DNA of 64,000 nucleotides from assembly GCA_016793165.1 (NCBI GenBank), contig JAEULA010000061.1:1-64000 (forward strand), read 5' to 3'. Position 1 is the first letter of the stretch; each line of letters begins with the position of its first letter. The notes below the pieces were generated by a model. It searched no databases. It was given only the letters and a program-made list of their open reading frames with translations, and was not told where the DNA came from. Shown piece after piece: positions 18,325-28,300 of this stretch. This DNA is from Alphaproteobacteria bacterium. Lineage in GTDB: Bacteria > Pseudomonadota > Alphaproteobacteria > CACIAM-22H2. Made by a program: the position numbers and the translations under genes.

Positions 18325-19437
18325 ATGTCGGATCGGATCGAATGCGCCGTCATCGGCGCCGGCGTCGTCGGCCTCGCCGTCGCGCGCGCCCTGGCCCTGG
18401 CAGGCCGCGAAGTCGTCGTGCTCGAAGCCGCGGACGCCATCGGAACCGAGACGAGCTCGCGCAACAGCGAGGTCGTCCACGCCGGGATCTACTATCCGCC
18501 CGGCAGCCTAAAGGCGCGGCTCTGCGTCGAGGGGAAGCACTTCATCTACCGCTATTGCGCCGAGCGCGGGATCCGGCATCGCCGCTGCACCAAGCTCATC
18601 GTCGCGACCAGCCCCGAACAGATGGCAAGCCTGGAGAAGATCCGCGCCCAGGCGCGCGCCAACGGCGTCGACGACCTGGAGTACATGTCGGCAGCGGAGG
18701 CGCAGCGCCTGGAGCCGCAGCTCGCCTGCGTCGGCGCACTCGTGTCGCCGTCGACGGGGATCGTCGACAGCCATGCCCTCATGCTCGCCTACCAGGGCGA
18801 GGCCGAGGATTGCGGCGCGATGATCGCCTTCCTGAGCCCCGTGCTGGGCGGTGCGGTGCGCAACGACGGGATCGAGCTCGAGGTCGGCGGCGCCGATCCG
18901 ACGCGCCTCAAGGCCGGGCTCGTCGTCAATGCCGCCGGGCTCGGCGCCCAGGCCATCGCGGGGCGGATCGCCGGGCTGCCGTCCGCGACCGTGCCGCCGC
19001 TGCACTATGCCAAGGGCAACTACTTCTCGCTCGTCGGCAGGGCGCCGTTCTCGCGCCTCGTCTATCCGGTGCCCGAGCCCGGCGGGCTCGGCGTGCACAT
19101 CAGCATCGATCTCGCGGGCCAGGCCCGCTTCGGTCCCGATGTGGAGTGGATCAAGGGGCTCGACTACGACGTCGATCCCCGCCGTGCCGACAAGTTCTAC
19201 GCCGAGGTCCGGAAATACTGGCCCGGCTTGAAGGACGGCGCGCTGCAGCCGGCCTATGCCGGGATCCGACCCAAGCTGGGACCGGCGGGTGCGCCCGCGG
19301 CCGACTTCGTCGTGCAGGGGCCGGACGACCACGGCGTGCCGGGGCTGGTCAATCTGTTCGGGATCGAATCGCCGGGCCTCACGGCCTCGCCGGCGATCGC
19401 CGACCTCGTCGTCGAGAAGCTGCGGCCCTGCTTCTGA
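18325..19437 (+). CDS. FAD-dependent oxidoreductase, L-2-hydroxyglutarate oxidase-like
   Basis: A 370-aa DAO-family flavoprotein. The FAD-binding GAGVVGLAVA lies at residues 9-18, followed by the acidic end of the second strand (VLEAAD). The motif ETSSRNSEVVHAGIYYPPGS is typical of L-2-hydroxyglutarate dehydrogenase/LhgO proteins. Length is slightly below E. coli LhgO (~422 aa). It probably oxidises L-2-hydroxyglutarate, made by side activity of malate dehydrogenase, to 2-oxoglutarate. A small lipoprotein gene converges on it. Confidence 0.8.
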   Translation: MSDRIECAVIGAGVVGLAVARALALAGREVVVLEAADAIGTETSSRNSEVVHAGIYYPPGSLKARLCVEGKHFIYRYCAERGIRHRRCTKLIVATSPEQMASLEKIRAQARANGVDDLEYMSAAEAQRLEPQLACVGALVSPSTGIVDSHALMLAYQGEAEDCGAMIAFLSPVLGGAVRNDGIELEVGGADPTRLKAGLVVNAAGLGAQAIAGRIAGLPSATVPPLHYAKGNYFSLVGRAPFSRLVYPVPEPGGLGVHISIDLAGQARFGPDVEWIKGLDYDVDPRRADKFYAEVRKYWPGLKDGALQPAYAGIRPKLGPAGAPAADFVVQGPDDHGVPGLVNLFGIESPGLTASPAIADLVVEKLRPCF

Positions 19438-19447
19438 GCCGCGCCGC

Positions 19448-19792
19448 TCACTCCACGGCGCGAAGGCGATAGCCGCGCTGCTCCATGCAGGCCTCGAAGT
19501 ACCGGCTGCGATCGAGCATCGCCAGCGTCTCGGCCTGCTGCAGCCGCATGTTGGCGAGCGCGCGATCGCCGGGCGAGCGGGCGCGATAGGCGTCCCACAT
19601 CGCGCGGTCACGCTCGAACCATCCGCGCTGCCGCGCATGGAACGCGGCCTCGGAGCGGCAGCCCTGCATGTCGGCGTCGCGCTGGCCGAGCGGCGCCATC
19701 GGGTGGACCCATTCCTGGGTCGGCGCGCAGGCGGCGGCGAGCAGCGGCACGAGGAGGGCGGCAAGTCGGCGGCACGGCATCGGGGTCGACAT
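19448..19792 (-). CDS. Small predicted lipoprotein
   Basis: A 114-aa protein with a signal peptide and lipobox L-L-A-A-A-C near residue 22, giving a mature lipoprotein of about 93 residues. The mature part is charged, with two cysteines (QGCRSEA, EACMEQRG) spaced about 57 residues apart that could form a disulfide. I recognise no domain. Similar short lipoproteins with an E-x-C-M-x-x-x-G-Y ending are common and uncharacterised in alphaproteobacteria. Confidence 0.7.
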   Translation of the reverse strand: MSTPMPCRRLAALLVPLLAAACAPTQEWVHPMAPLGQRDADMQGCRSEAAFHARQRGWFERDRAMWDAYRARSPGDRALANMRLQQAETLAMLDRSRYFEACMEQRGYRLRAVE

Positions 19793-19894
19793 GGCGAAGC
19801 GGGGATCGCTAACCTAGACCACAACGCGCGATCGCGCGCCCCGCTTCCCAACGGCCGCCGTCGGGCGGCCCCACACAAGGAAACGCCCGTTCCC

Positions 19895-20659
19895 ATGGAC
19901 ATTCCGCGCAACGCCTTCAAGCACGCGCTCGCCGCCGGGCGCCGGCAGATCGGCCTCTGGAGCACGCTCGGCAGCAACATCGTCGCCGAGATCCTGGCGC
20001 CCGCCGGCTACGACTGGATCCTGCTGGACATGGAGCATTCGCCCAACGAGGTGCCGATGCTGATCCAGCAGATGCAGGCGCTGACCGGAGGGACCGCGAC
20101 GCCGATCGTGCGCCCCGCCTGGAACGACCCGGTGATCATCAAGCGCGTGCTCGATGCCGGCGCGCAGTCGATCCTGGTCCCGTTCGTCCAGAACGCCGCC
20201 GAGGCGCGCGCCGCGGTGGCGGCGACGCGCTATCCGCCGCACGGGATCCGCGGCGTCTCGGCAGGCGCCCGCGGCGGCCGCTATGGCCGCATCGACGGCT
20301 ACCTGCACAAGGCCAATGCGGAGATGTGCGTGCTCGTGCAGATCGAGACGCCGATGGGGCTGGCCAATCTCGAGGCCATCGCATCGGTCGAGGGCGTGGA
20401 CGGCGTGTTCATCGGCCCGTCCGATCTCGCCGCGACGCACGGCCATCTCGGCAATCCGGGCCACCCCGATGTCGACAAGATGATCATGGAAGCCGGCGCG
20501 CGGCTGAGGAAGCTCGGCAAACCGGCCGGGTTCCTGACGCCGAACACCGATCTGGCGAAGCGCGTGCTCGATGCGGGCTATCTCTTCGTCGCCGTCGGCA
20601 CGGACTCCAACCTGATGGTGAAGTCCGTCGACGCGCTGCTCAAGCAGTTCAAGGGATGA
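19895..20659 (+). CDS. HpcH/HpaI-type aldolase (2-keto-3-deoxy acid aldolase)
   Basis: A 254-aa class II aldolase of the HpcH/HpaI/GarL family. Visible family segments are LLDMEHSPNE (residues ~44-53), QIETPMG (~150) where Glu binds the divalent metal, and GPSDLAATHG (~175) with the metal-binding Asp. It cleaves a 2-keto-3-deoxy acid to pyruvate (or a hydroxypyruvate) and an aldehyde. It overlaps the following D-2-hydroxyacid dehydrogenase by ATGA, which suggests the dehydrogenase reduces the ketoacid or aldehyde-acid product. An AAGGAAA ribosome site precedes the ATG. Confidence 0.85.
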   Translation: MDIPRNAFKHALAAGRRQIGLWSTLGSNIVAEILAPAGYDWILLDMEHSPNEVPMLIQQMQALTGGTATPIVRPAWNDPVIIKRVLDAGAQSILVPFVQNAAEARAAVAATRYPPHGIRGVSAGARGGRYGRIDGYLHKANAEMCVLVQIETPMGLANLEAIASVEGVDGVFIGPSDLAATHGHLGNPGHPDVDKMIMEAGARLRKLGKPAGFLTPNTDLAKRVLDAGYLFVAVGTDSNLMVKSVDALLKQFKG

Positions 20660-21606
20660 GCGCCATGAAGCCCGACCTCCTCTCCGTCGAGGCCCTGCGG
20701 CCGCAGTCGATGGAGGAACTCGCCCAGATCTTCACCGTCCATTCCCTGCCGATGGACAAGTCGCTCTGGATCGAGCGCGCGAAGCCGGTCGCCGACCGGG
20801 TCCGCTTCGTCCAGACGACCGGCTTCGCCGGCTGCCCCGGCGAACTGATGACGATCCTGCCGAAGCTCGAGATCGTCTCGTGCATGGGGGTCGGCGTCGA
20901 CGCGATCGACCTGGCGCAGGCGCGCAAGCGCGGCATCGCGGTCACGAACACGCCGGACGTCCTCAACGACGACGTCGCCGACCTCGCGATCGCCCTGCTG
21001 CTGATGACCGCGCGTCATCTCGCGCTGTCGGACCGCTATGTCCGCGACGGGCGGTGGAAGAAGCTCGGCAACCAGCCGCTCGCGACCAAGGTGTCGGGCA
21101 AGCGGCTCGGCATCGTCGGCATGGGGCGCATCGGCAAGGTCATCGCCCGTCGCGCCCAGGCCTTCGACATGTCGATCGACTACCACACGCGCAACAAGGC
21201 GGACGTGCCGTTCCGGCACTGGCCCGACCTGGTCGCGATGGCGCGGGCGGTCGATTTCCTGATCGTGATCGTCCCGGGCGGACCGGCGACCAAGGGGCTG
21301 ATCAGCGCCCCGGTGATCGAGGCGCTCGGTCCGAAGGGGATCTTCGTCAACGTCTCGCGAGGCTCGGTCGTCGACGAGCCGGCGCTCGTCGACGCGCTGG
21401 TCGCCGGCAGGATCGCCGGCGCCGGCCTCGACGTCTTCGCCGATGAGCCCAACGTGCCGCCGGCGCTGCTCGGGCTCGACAATGTCGTCCTGTCGCCGCA
21501 TGTCGGCAGCGGCACGCAGGAGACGCGCGGTGCGATGGCCGACCTGGTGGTCAACAATCTCAAGGCGCATCTCGCCGGCAAGCCGCTCCTGACCCGGGTG
21601 GTCTGA
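20656..21606 (+). CDS. D-2-hydroxyacid dehydrogenase (glyoxylate/hydroxypyruvate reductase-like)
   Basis: A 316-aa NAD(P)-dependent D-2-hydroxyacid dehydrogenase. The cofactor motif is GMGRIGKVIA, and the following strand ends DYHTRNK with Arg instead of Asp, suggesting NADPH. Catalytic Arg (NVSRGSVVD), Glu (VFADEPNVP) and His (SPHVGSGT) are in place. It is translationally coupled to the upstream aldolase, consistent with reduction of glyoxylate, hydroxypyruvate or pyruvate. An in-frame ATG at 20665 (MKPDLL) is an alternative start. Confidence 0.87.
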   Translation: MSAMKPDLLSVEALRPQSMEELAQIFTVHSLPMDKSLWIERAKPVADRVRFVQTTGFAGCPGELMTILPKLEIVSCMGVGVDAIDLAQARKRGIAVTNTPDVLNDDVADLAIALLLMTARHLALSDRYVRDGRWKKLGNQPLATKVSGKRLGIVGMGRIGKVIARRAQAFDMSIDYHTRNKADVPFRHWPDLVAMARAVDFLIVIVPGGPATKGLISAPVIEALGPKGIFVNVSRGSVVDEPALVDALVAGRIAGAGLDVFADEPNVPPALLGLDNVVLSPHVGSGTQETRGAMADLVVNNLKAHLAGKPLLTRVV

Positions 21607-21617
21607 GCCGCCAGCCG

Positions 21618-22106
21618 TCAGGCCCGCCGCTCGGCCTGGAGCCGGGCGGCGGCGAGCGCGCCGTAAACCGCGAGCCCGGGCAACGACAGCCACCACAGGC
21701 CGCAGGCGAGCGGGATCACCATCAGCTCGGCCGCCAGCGGAAGGAAATGCGGGTCCCGCAGCAGGCGCCGGCGCGCGTCGGGCTCGGGGACGAGATCGGG
21801 ATGGTCGAGCGGGCGCCACACGAACCGCCGACCGAGGGCGCGGATCCGCAGCAGCCGCACGGAGACCAGCAGGAGGGCGGCCAGGATCCAGCCGAGCGGC
21901 GCGGGGGCCGTGTCGTCCATCGCCAGCACGAGGATCGCGAGCCAGACGGCGTGGAACAGGCTGGTGACGAGATGCAGGTCCTGGGCGTGCTCGCGCGCGC
22001 CGGCGGCAACCAGCGCGTCGGCGTTGCGGCGGGCGACGGTCATCTCGATGAGCCGCGCCAGCAGGACGGCGCCGAGGAACCAGGTCAGGGGCGCGTCGGG
22101 CAGCAT
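21618..22106 (-). CDS. Isoprenylcysteine carboxyl methyltransferase-like membrane protein
   Basis: A 162-aa integral membrane protein with four hydrophobic segments. The central stretch (RIRALGRRFVWRP, then RDPHFLPLAAELMVIPLA) follows the pattern of prokaryotic ICMT-family proteins, whose R-x-P-x-Y motif is normally RHPNY. Here it reads RDPHF, so the SAM/substrate loop is altered and activity is uncertain. The start at 22106 precedes the first hydrophobic segment (PLTWFLGAVLLARL). It is transcribed divergently from the DUF502 gene. Confidence 0.65.
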   Translation of the reverse strand: MLPDAPLTWFLGAVLLARLIEMTVARRNADALVAAGAREHAQDLHLVTSLFHAVWLAILVLAMDDTAPAPLGWILAALLLVSVRLLRIRALGRRFVWRPLDHPDLVPEPDARRRLLRDPHFLPLAAELMVIPLACGLWWLSLPGLAVYGALAAARLQAERRA

Positions 22107-22212
22107 GGGGCTCCGGCGGCGGTGGCGGCGATCACGCGCCCAGTCTATCGCGCCGGATGCGCCACGGGCGCTAACATCGCCGCGACGCCCTCGATCCCCG
22201 CGAGCCCCCGCC

Positions 22213-22929
22213 GTGACGACGAGCCCTCCCGTGGAGACGTTCCACCTGACCTTCATGGGTCGGTTGCGCGCCTACCTGTTCGCCGGCGTGCTGGTCACGG
22301 CGCCGATCGCGATCACGGCCTATCTCGCCTGGCTCGTGGTCAGCTTCGTGGACGAGCGGGTCACGAAGCTCCTGCCGCACGACTACAATCCGAACAACTA
22401 CCTTCCCTTCGCCATTCCCGGCTTCGGCCTCGTCGTCATCGCGCTGGCGCTGATGTTCATCGGCTGGTTCGCCGCCGGCCTGGTCGGGCGCCTGACGATG
22501 CGGGCCGGTGAGGCGCTGGTCGCGCGCATGCCCGTGGTCAGCAACGTCTATTCGGCGGTGAAGCAGATCTTCGAGACGGTGTTGAAGCAGCGCGCCACGA
22601 CGTTCCGCACCGTCGTGCTCGTCGAGTTCCCGCGCAAGGGGCTCTGGCGCGTCGGCTTCCTGACAGGCGACACGCCGGGCCGGACCCAGGGCGTCCATCC
22701 GACGCCGCTCGCCAACGTGTTCATTCCGAACACGCCCAACGTCGCGACCGGCTTCCTGGTCCTCGTGCCGCGCGACGAGCTCCTGATCCTGGAGCTCACT
22801 CCCGAGGAGGCCCTGAAGCTCATCGTTTCGGCCGGCATCGCGGTGCCGGCGGCTGAGCAGCTCGCCGCGCGCACGGCGACTCAGCCCGAGCGGAACAGCG
22901 CCACCGCGCCGTCGCGCTCGAACAGGTAG
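22213..22929 (+). CDS. DUF502 family membrane protein
   Basis: A 238-aa protein with two N-terminal transmembrane helices (residues ~15-40 and ~60-85) and a soluble C-terminal domain. The segments MPVVSNVYSAVKQIFE and VLVEFPRKGLWRVGF are characteristic of DUF502 proteins, a widespread family of unknown function. The GTG at 22213 was chosen because it begins the conserved N-terminus. The 3' end overlaps the convergent recG gene by 49 bp, so its tail is antisense to the recG C-terminus. Confidence 0.85.
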   Translation: MTTSPPVETFHLTFMGRLRAYLFAGVLVTAPIAITAYLAWLVVSFVDERVTKLLPHDYNPNNYLPFAIPGFGLVVIALALMFIGWFAAGLVGRLTMRAGEALVARMPVVSNVYSAVKQIFETVLKQRATTFRTVVLVEFPRKGLWRVGFLTGDTPGRTQGVHPTPLANVFIPNTPNVATGFLVLVPRDELLILELTPEEALKLIVSAGIAVPAAEQLAARTATQPERNSATAPSRSNR

Positions 22930-24968
22930 AGCAGCGTGCGCAGCGCCGCACCGCGCTCGCCCGACAGGCCGTCGTCGCGCTCGATGATCAGCTTCGCCTC
23001 GTCGCGGGCGATCGCCAGCAGGTCGCCGTGGACCGAGATGTCGGCCAGGCGGAACTCGGGCAGTCCGCTCTGCCGCGTCCCGAGCAGCTCGCCCGCGCCG
23101 CGCAGGCGCAGATCCTCCTCGGCGATGCGGAATCCGTCGTCGGTCTCGCGCATGATCCGCAGCCGCGCCGCCGCGGTCTCGCCCGGCGGCGTCTGGTAGA
23201 GCAGCAGGCACGTCGCGGGCTTCTGGCCACGCCCGACGCGGCCGCGCAGCTGATGGAGCTGCGCGAGCCCGAAGCGCTCCGCGTGCTCGACCACCATCAC
23301 CGTCGCCGCGGGGACGTCGACGCCGACCTCGATCACCGTCGTGGCGACGAGGATGGCGGCGTCGCCGTCGACGAAGCGCGTCATCGCCGCATCCTTCTCC
23401 GCGGGCTTGAGCTTTCCATGCACGAGCGCGACGCGCTCCTCGCCGAACTGATGCGCGAGCCAGAGCTGGCGCTCCGTCGCGGCGGCGAGGTCGACCGCCT
23501 CGGATTCCTCGACGAGCGGGCAGACCCAGAAGATCTTGTCGCCGTTGGAGATGCGGCGACCGATCGCGCTGCCGACCTCGTCGAGCCGGTCGAGCGGCAC
23601 CAGGCGCGTGTCGACCGGCTTGCGCCCCGGCGGCTTCTCGTCGAGGCGCGAGCTGTCCATGTCGCCATAGGCGCAGAGCATCAGCGTGCGCGGGATCGGC
23701 GTCGCGGTCGTGACGAGCACGTGGACACCCGTCCCCTTCTCGGCGAGGGCGAGGCGCTGGTGCACACCGAAGCGGTGCTGTTCGTCGATGACCGCCAGCG
23801 CGAGGTCGGCGAACTCGACGTCGTCCTGGAACAGCGCATGGGTTCCGACGACGAGCTTGAGCTCGCCGCGAGCGAGCCGCTCGCCCATCGCGCGGCGCTC
23901 GCGCGGCTTGTCGCGGCCGGTGAGCAGGCCGACCTCGACGCCGATGCGCTCGGCCAGCGGCCGGATCGTCTCGTAGTGCTGGCGCGCAAGGATCTCGGTC
24001 GGCGCCATCAACGCCCCCTGGCGGCCGGCCTCCGCGGCGACCAGCATCGCCATCAGCGCGACGACCGTCTTGCCGCTGCCGACGTCGCCCTGGACGAGTC
24101 GGAGCATGCGCTGCGGCAGCGCCAGGTCGGCGACGATCTCGTCGATCGCGCGCCGCTGCGCGCCGGTGAGCGCGAAGGGCAGGGCCTCGAGCAGCCGGCG
24201 GCGCAAGCTGCCGTCACCGGTCAGCGGCGTTCCGAGCTGGCGGCGCTGGTGCCGGCGGACGAGGAGCAGCGCGAGCTGGTTGGCGAGCAGCTCGTCATAG
24301 GCGAGCCGTCGGCGCGCCACCGTCGTCGGCGAAAGCTCGGCGACGCTCGCCGGCCCGTGGAGCGCCCGGATCGCCGCCCGCCAGGACGGCCAGGCCTCGC
24401 GCGCCATCAGTGCGGCGTCGAGCCATTCGGGCAGGTCCGGCGCGCGATCCACCGCCGCGCGCACCGTGCGCGCCATGACGCGCGCGGTCACGCCGGTGGT
24501 CAGCGCGTAGGTCGGCTCGACGATCGCCACGCTGGCCATCTCCTCGACCGGTACCACATGGTCGGGATGGGTGATCTGGATCTCGTCGCGGTAGCGCTCG
24601 ATGCGGCCGCTCACGACGCGCTGCGCCCCGATCGGAAGCTGCTTGGCCAGCCAGTCCGCCTTCGCGTGGAAGAAGACGAGATTCAGGAACCCCGTCTCGT
24701 CGCGGCAGCGGACCTTGTACGGCAGCTGCCGCGTGCGCGGCGCGACGTGCTGGTCGACCGTCACGACGATGGTCGCGATCGCGCCGTCCGCCGCCGCCGC
24801 GATCTTCGGGGTCGCGCGTCGGTCGACGAGGCCGGTGGGGCGATGCCAAAGCAGGTCGACGATCTTCTCGCCGCCGACGGCGCGCGCGACCAGCGGCGCC
24901 AGCTTCGGGCCGATGCCGGGCAGGGACAGGAACGGCGCGAAGAGGGAGAAGAGGATCTGGGGGCGCAT
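22881..24968 (-). CDS. recG: ATP-dependent DNA helicase RecG
   Basis: A 695-aa superfamily 2 helicase, the normal RecG length. An N-terminal wedge/OB domain (residues ~1-240) precedes the motor: Walker A GDVGSGKT (~295), motif II DEQHRFGVHQR (~395), motif III TATPIPRT and motif VI QLRGRVGRG. The C-terminus includes the TRG-like hairpin region LGTRQSGLPEFRLAD. RecG remodels stalled forks and Holliday junctions. It diverges from sdhE-mfd, a neighbourhood typical of alphaproteobacteria. Confidence 0.97.
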   Translation of the reverse strand: MRPQILFSLFAPFLSLPGIGPKLAPLVARAVGGEKIVDLLWHRPTGLVDRRATPKIAAAADGAIATIVVTVDQHVAPRTRQLPYKVRCRDETGFLNLVFFHAKADWLAKQLPIGAQRVVSGRIERYRDEIQITHPDHVVPVEEMASVAIVEPTYALTTGVTARVMARTVRAAVDRAPDLPEWLDAALMAREAWPSWRAAIRALHGPASVAELSPTTVARRRLAYDELLANQLALLLVRRHQRRQLGTPLTGDGSLRRRLLEALPFALTGAQRRAIDEIVADLALPQRMLRLVQGDVGSGKTVVALMAMLVAAEAGRQGALMAPTEILARQHYETIRPLAERIGVEVGLLTGRDKPRERRAMGERLARGELKLVVGTHALFQDDVEFADLALAVIDEQHRFGVHQRLALAEKGTGVHVLVTTATPIPRTLMLCAYGDMDSSRLDEKPPGRKPVDTRLVPLDRLDEVGSAIGRRISNGDKIFWVCPLVEESEAVDLAAATERQLWLAHQFGEERVALVHGKLKPAEKDAAMTRFVDGDAAILVATTVIEVGVDVPAATVMVVEHAERFGLAQLHQLRGRVGRGQKPATCLLLYQTPPGETAAARLRIMRETDDGFRIAEEDLRLRGAGELLGTRQSGLPEFRLADISVHGDLLAIARDEAKLIIERDDGLSGERGAALRTLLYLFERDGAVALFRSG

Positions 24969-24991
24969 CCGGGCTCGAGCGCGGCAAAAGG

Positions 24992-25020
24992 CTGACAGGG
25001 CGGGGCGATCGCCCTATATG
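24992..25020 (+). promoter_or_regulatory. Sigma-70-like promoter for sdhE-mfd
   Basis: CTGACA at 24992-24997, a 17-bp spacer and TATATG at 25015-25020 give a good housekeeping promoter in the 94-bp recG/sdhE divergent gap. The start codon of sdhE lies 43 bp after the -10. This is among the best promoter matches seen in the window. Confidence 0.6.
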
Positions 25021-25062
25021 CATAGCCGACGTGCGCCCGCCCGCCCACCGCCGCGTCCCCCG

Positions 25063-25335
25063 ATGACCGCCGAAACCCTCGAGATCCGCCGCAAGCGCCT
25101 TGTCCACCGCAGCCTGTACACCGGCATGAAGGAAACGGACCTTCTGCTCGGTGCGTTCGCGCGCGCGCATGTCGTCGCGTTCGACGACGGGCAGCTGGAC
25201 CGTTACGAACGCCTCCTCGAGGAGCCCGATCCCGCGATCTTCGCCTGGGCGATCGGCCGCGAGGAGGTTCCGGCGGAGCACGACAACGACGTCATGGCGC
25301 TGCTGCGCCGGTTCACGCGGAATCACCGGCCGTGA
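25063..25335 (+). CDS. sdhE: FAD assembly factor SdhE (succinate dehydrogenase assembly factor 2)
   Basis: A 90-aa protein with the SdhE signature: a basic N-terminal helix (RRKRLVHRS) followed by Y-T-G-M-K-E-x-D, the RGxxE-type motif needed for covalent flavinylation of SdhA. The rest is the usual five-helix bundle ending in W-A-x-G-R-E. It is cytosolic. Its TGA overlaps the GTG start of mfd (GTGA), so the two are probably cotranslated, as in many alphaproteobacteria. Confidence 0.92.
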   Translation: MTAETLEIRRKRLVHRSLYTGMKETDLLLGAFARAHVVAFDDGQLDRYERLLEEPDPAIFAWAIGREEVPAEHDNDVMALLRRFTRNHRP

Positions 25336-28300
25336 ACGACGTTCGGACCCTGCCGGTCGGCCAGCGCGTGGAGCTGGCCGGTGCGCCGCCCGGACTCGAC
25401 GCACGCTGGCTCGCCGGGATGGCGGCGCGCGGGACGTCGTTCATCCACGTCACCCGCGAGGCCGGCCGCGCCGCGCAGCTCATCGAGTCCCTGGCCTTCT
25501 TCGCGCCCGAGCTGCAGGTCCTCGAATTCCCGGCGTGGGACTGCCTGCCCTACGACCGGGTGTCGCCGGTCCCGGAGATCGTCAGCCGGCGCATCGACAC
25601 GCTTGCGACGCTGGCGGGCGCGCCTGCGACCTCGCCGCGGATCGTCGTCACGACCGTCAACGCCATCCTGCAGCGCGTACCGCCGCGCGGGATGTTCACC
25701 TCCGGCGCCTTCACCGCCGAGGTCGGCCGCGAGCTCCAGCTCGACACGCTCACCGCCTTCCTCGCGCGCAACGGCTACGTGCGCGCGGACACGGTTCGCG
25801 AGGCCGGCGAGTACGCCCTGCGCGGCGGCATCGTCGACCTCTTTCCACCGGGCACGCTGCGGCCGCTGCGCCTCGACCTGTTCGGCGACACGCTCGAGGC
25901 GATCCGCAGCTTCGACCCGACGACGCAGCTCAGCGGCGAGCGGCTGGCGCGCTTCGTGCTCAAGCCTGTCAGCGAGGTCCTGCTCGACGCCGCCGCGATC
26001 GAGCGCTTCCGCACGGGATACCGCGAGCTGTTCGGCGCGGTCGGCGGCAACGACCCGCTCTACGAGGCGATCAGCGCCGGCCGCCGCTATGGCGGCTTCG
26101 AGCACTGGCTGCCTCTGTTCCACGAGAAGCTGGAGACGCTCTTCGACTACCTGGCCGACGCCACGGTGACCCTCGATCATCAGTGCGACGAGGCCGTCAT
26201 CGCCCGCTTCGAGCAGATCGAGGAGGCCTACGACTCCCGCGCCGAGTTCGCCACGCGCAAGGACGCCGACGGGCCGGCCTATCGGCCGCTGCTGGCCGAC
26301 CGCCTGTACCTGACCGCGCGCGACTGGCGCCAGCGCCTGAGCCAGCGCCAGGTCGCCGGCTTCACGCCCTTCTCCGCGCCGGTCGATTCGGGCCCGCGGG
26401 TGCAGGATCTCGGCGGACGGCCGGGCCTGACCTTCGCCCAGGCGCGCACCCAGGCGGACAACGTCTTCGACGCGGTGCGAGGCCATGTCGCGGATCGCCA
26501 GGCCGGCGGGCGGCGCGTGGTCATTGCCGCCTACAGCGAGGGCTCGCGCGACCGGCTACAGACGCTGTTCGCCGAGCACGGCCTGGCCGATACCGAGACG
26601 GTCGCCCACTGGTCGGACGCGCTGGCCCTGCCGCCGCGGCGCGTCGTTCTGACGGTGCTCGGGCTCGAGCGCGGCTTCGAGACCGACGACCTGGCCGTCA
26701 TCAGCGAGCAGGACATCCTCGGCGAGCGGCTGATCCGCGCGGCGAAGCGGCGCGTGCGCGCCGAGAACTTCATCGCCGAGGCGTCGACGCTGGCCGAGGG
26801 CGATCTCGTCGTGCATGTCGACCACGGCGTCGGACGGTTCGAGGGCCTGGTCACCATCACGGCCGGCGGCGCCCCGCACGACTGCCTCAAGCTGGCCTAT
26901 GCCGACAACGACCGGCTGTTCGTGCCGGTCGAGAATCTCGACATGCTGTCGCGATACGGTTCGGAGGAGGGCGGCGGCGCCCTCGACAAGCTGGGCGGTG
27001 TCGGGTGGCAGCAGCGCAAGGCGCGGGTCAAGCGGCGCATCACCGAGATCGCCGGCGAGCTTGTGAAGATCGCGGCCGCGCGGCGCCTGCGGCAGGGCGA
27101 GCCGATGGATCCGCCCGAGGGACTCTTCGCGGAGTTCTGCGCGCGCTTCCCGTTCCCCGAGACCGAGGACCAGGCCAAGGCGATCGAGGACACGCTCACC
27201 GATCTCGCGTCGGGAAAGCCGATGGACCGGCTGATCTGCGGCGACGTCGGCTTCGGCAAGACGGAGGTCGCGCTGCGCGCGGCATTCGTCGCCGCGATGG
27301 CCGGGCATCAGGTCGCCGTCGTCGTGCCCACCACGCTGCTCTGCCGCCAGCACTTCCGCAACTTCACGGCGCGGTTCCAGGGCCTGCCGCTGAAGATCGC
27401 CCAGCTCTCTCGCTTCGTCGCCGCGAAGGACGCCACCCAGACCCGCAAGGCCCTGGCCGAGGGCGCGATCGACATCGTGGTCGGCACCACGGCCGTGCTC
27501 TCGAAGGCGATGGCGTTCAAGAACCTGGGGCTGCTGATCGTCGACGAGGAGCAGCATTTCGGCGTCGGCCAGAAGGAGCGCCTGAAGCAGCTCAAGGCCA
27601 ACGTCCACGTGCTGACGCTGACGGCCACGCCGATCCCGCGCACGCTGCAGATGGCGCTGTCGGGCGTGCGCGACATGTCGATCATCGCGAGCCCGCCGGT
27701 CGACCGCCTCGCGGTGCGGACCTTCGTGCTGCCCTACGACCCGGTCGTGATCCGCGAGGCGATCATGCGCGAGCGCTTTCGCGGCGGGCAGACCTTCTAC
27801 GTCTGCCCGCGCATCGAGGACCTCGACCATGTGCGCGGGCGTCTCACCGACCTCGTGCCCGAGTGCAAGGTCGCCGTGGCGCACGGACAGATGTCGCCGG
27901 GCGTCCTCGAGGACACGATCGGCGCGTTCACGGAGGGCAAATTCGACGTCCTGCTGTCGACCAACATCGTCGAATCCGGCCTCGACATGCCGCGGGTGAA
28001 CACGATCGTGCTGCACCGTGCCGACATGTTCGGCCTCGCGCAGCTCTATCAGCTGCGCGGCCGCGTCGGCCGTTCCAAGCTGCGCGCCTACGCCTACCTC
28101 ACGATCCCGCCGGACCGGGTGCTCGGGCAGACGGCGCAGAAGCGGCTCGAGGTCATGCAGACGCTCGACTCGCTGGGCGCGGGATTCCAGCTGGCATCCT
28201 ACGACCTCGACATCCGCGGCGCCGGCAACATGCTGGGCGAGGAGCAGTCCGGGCACATCCGGGAGGTCGGGATCGAGCTCTACCAGCACATGCTCGAGGA

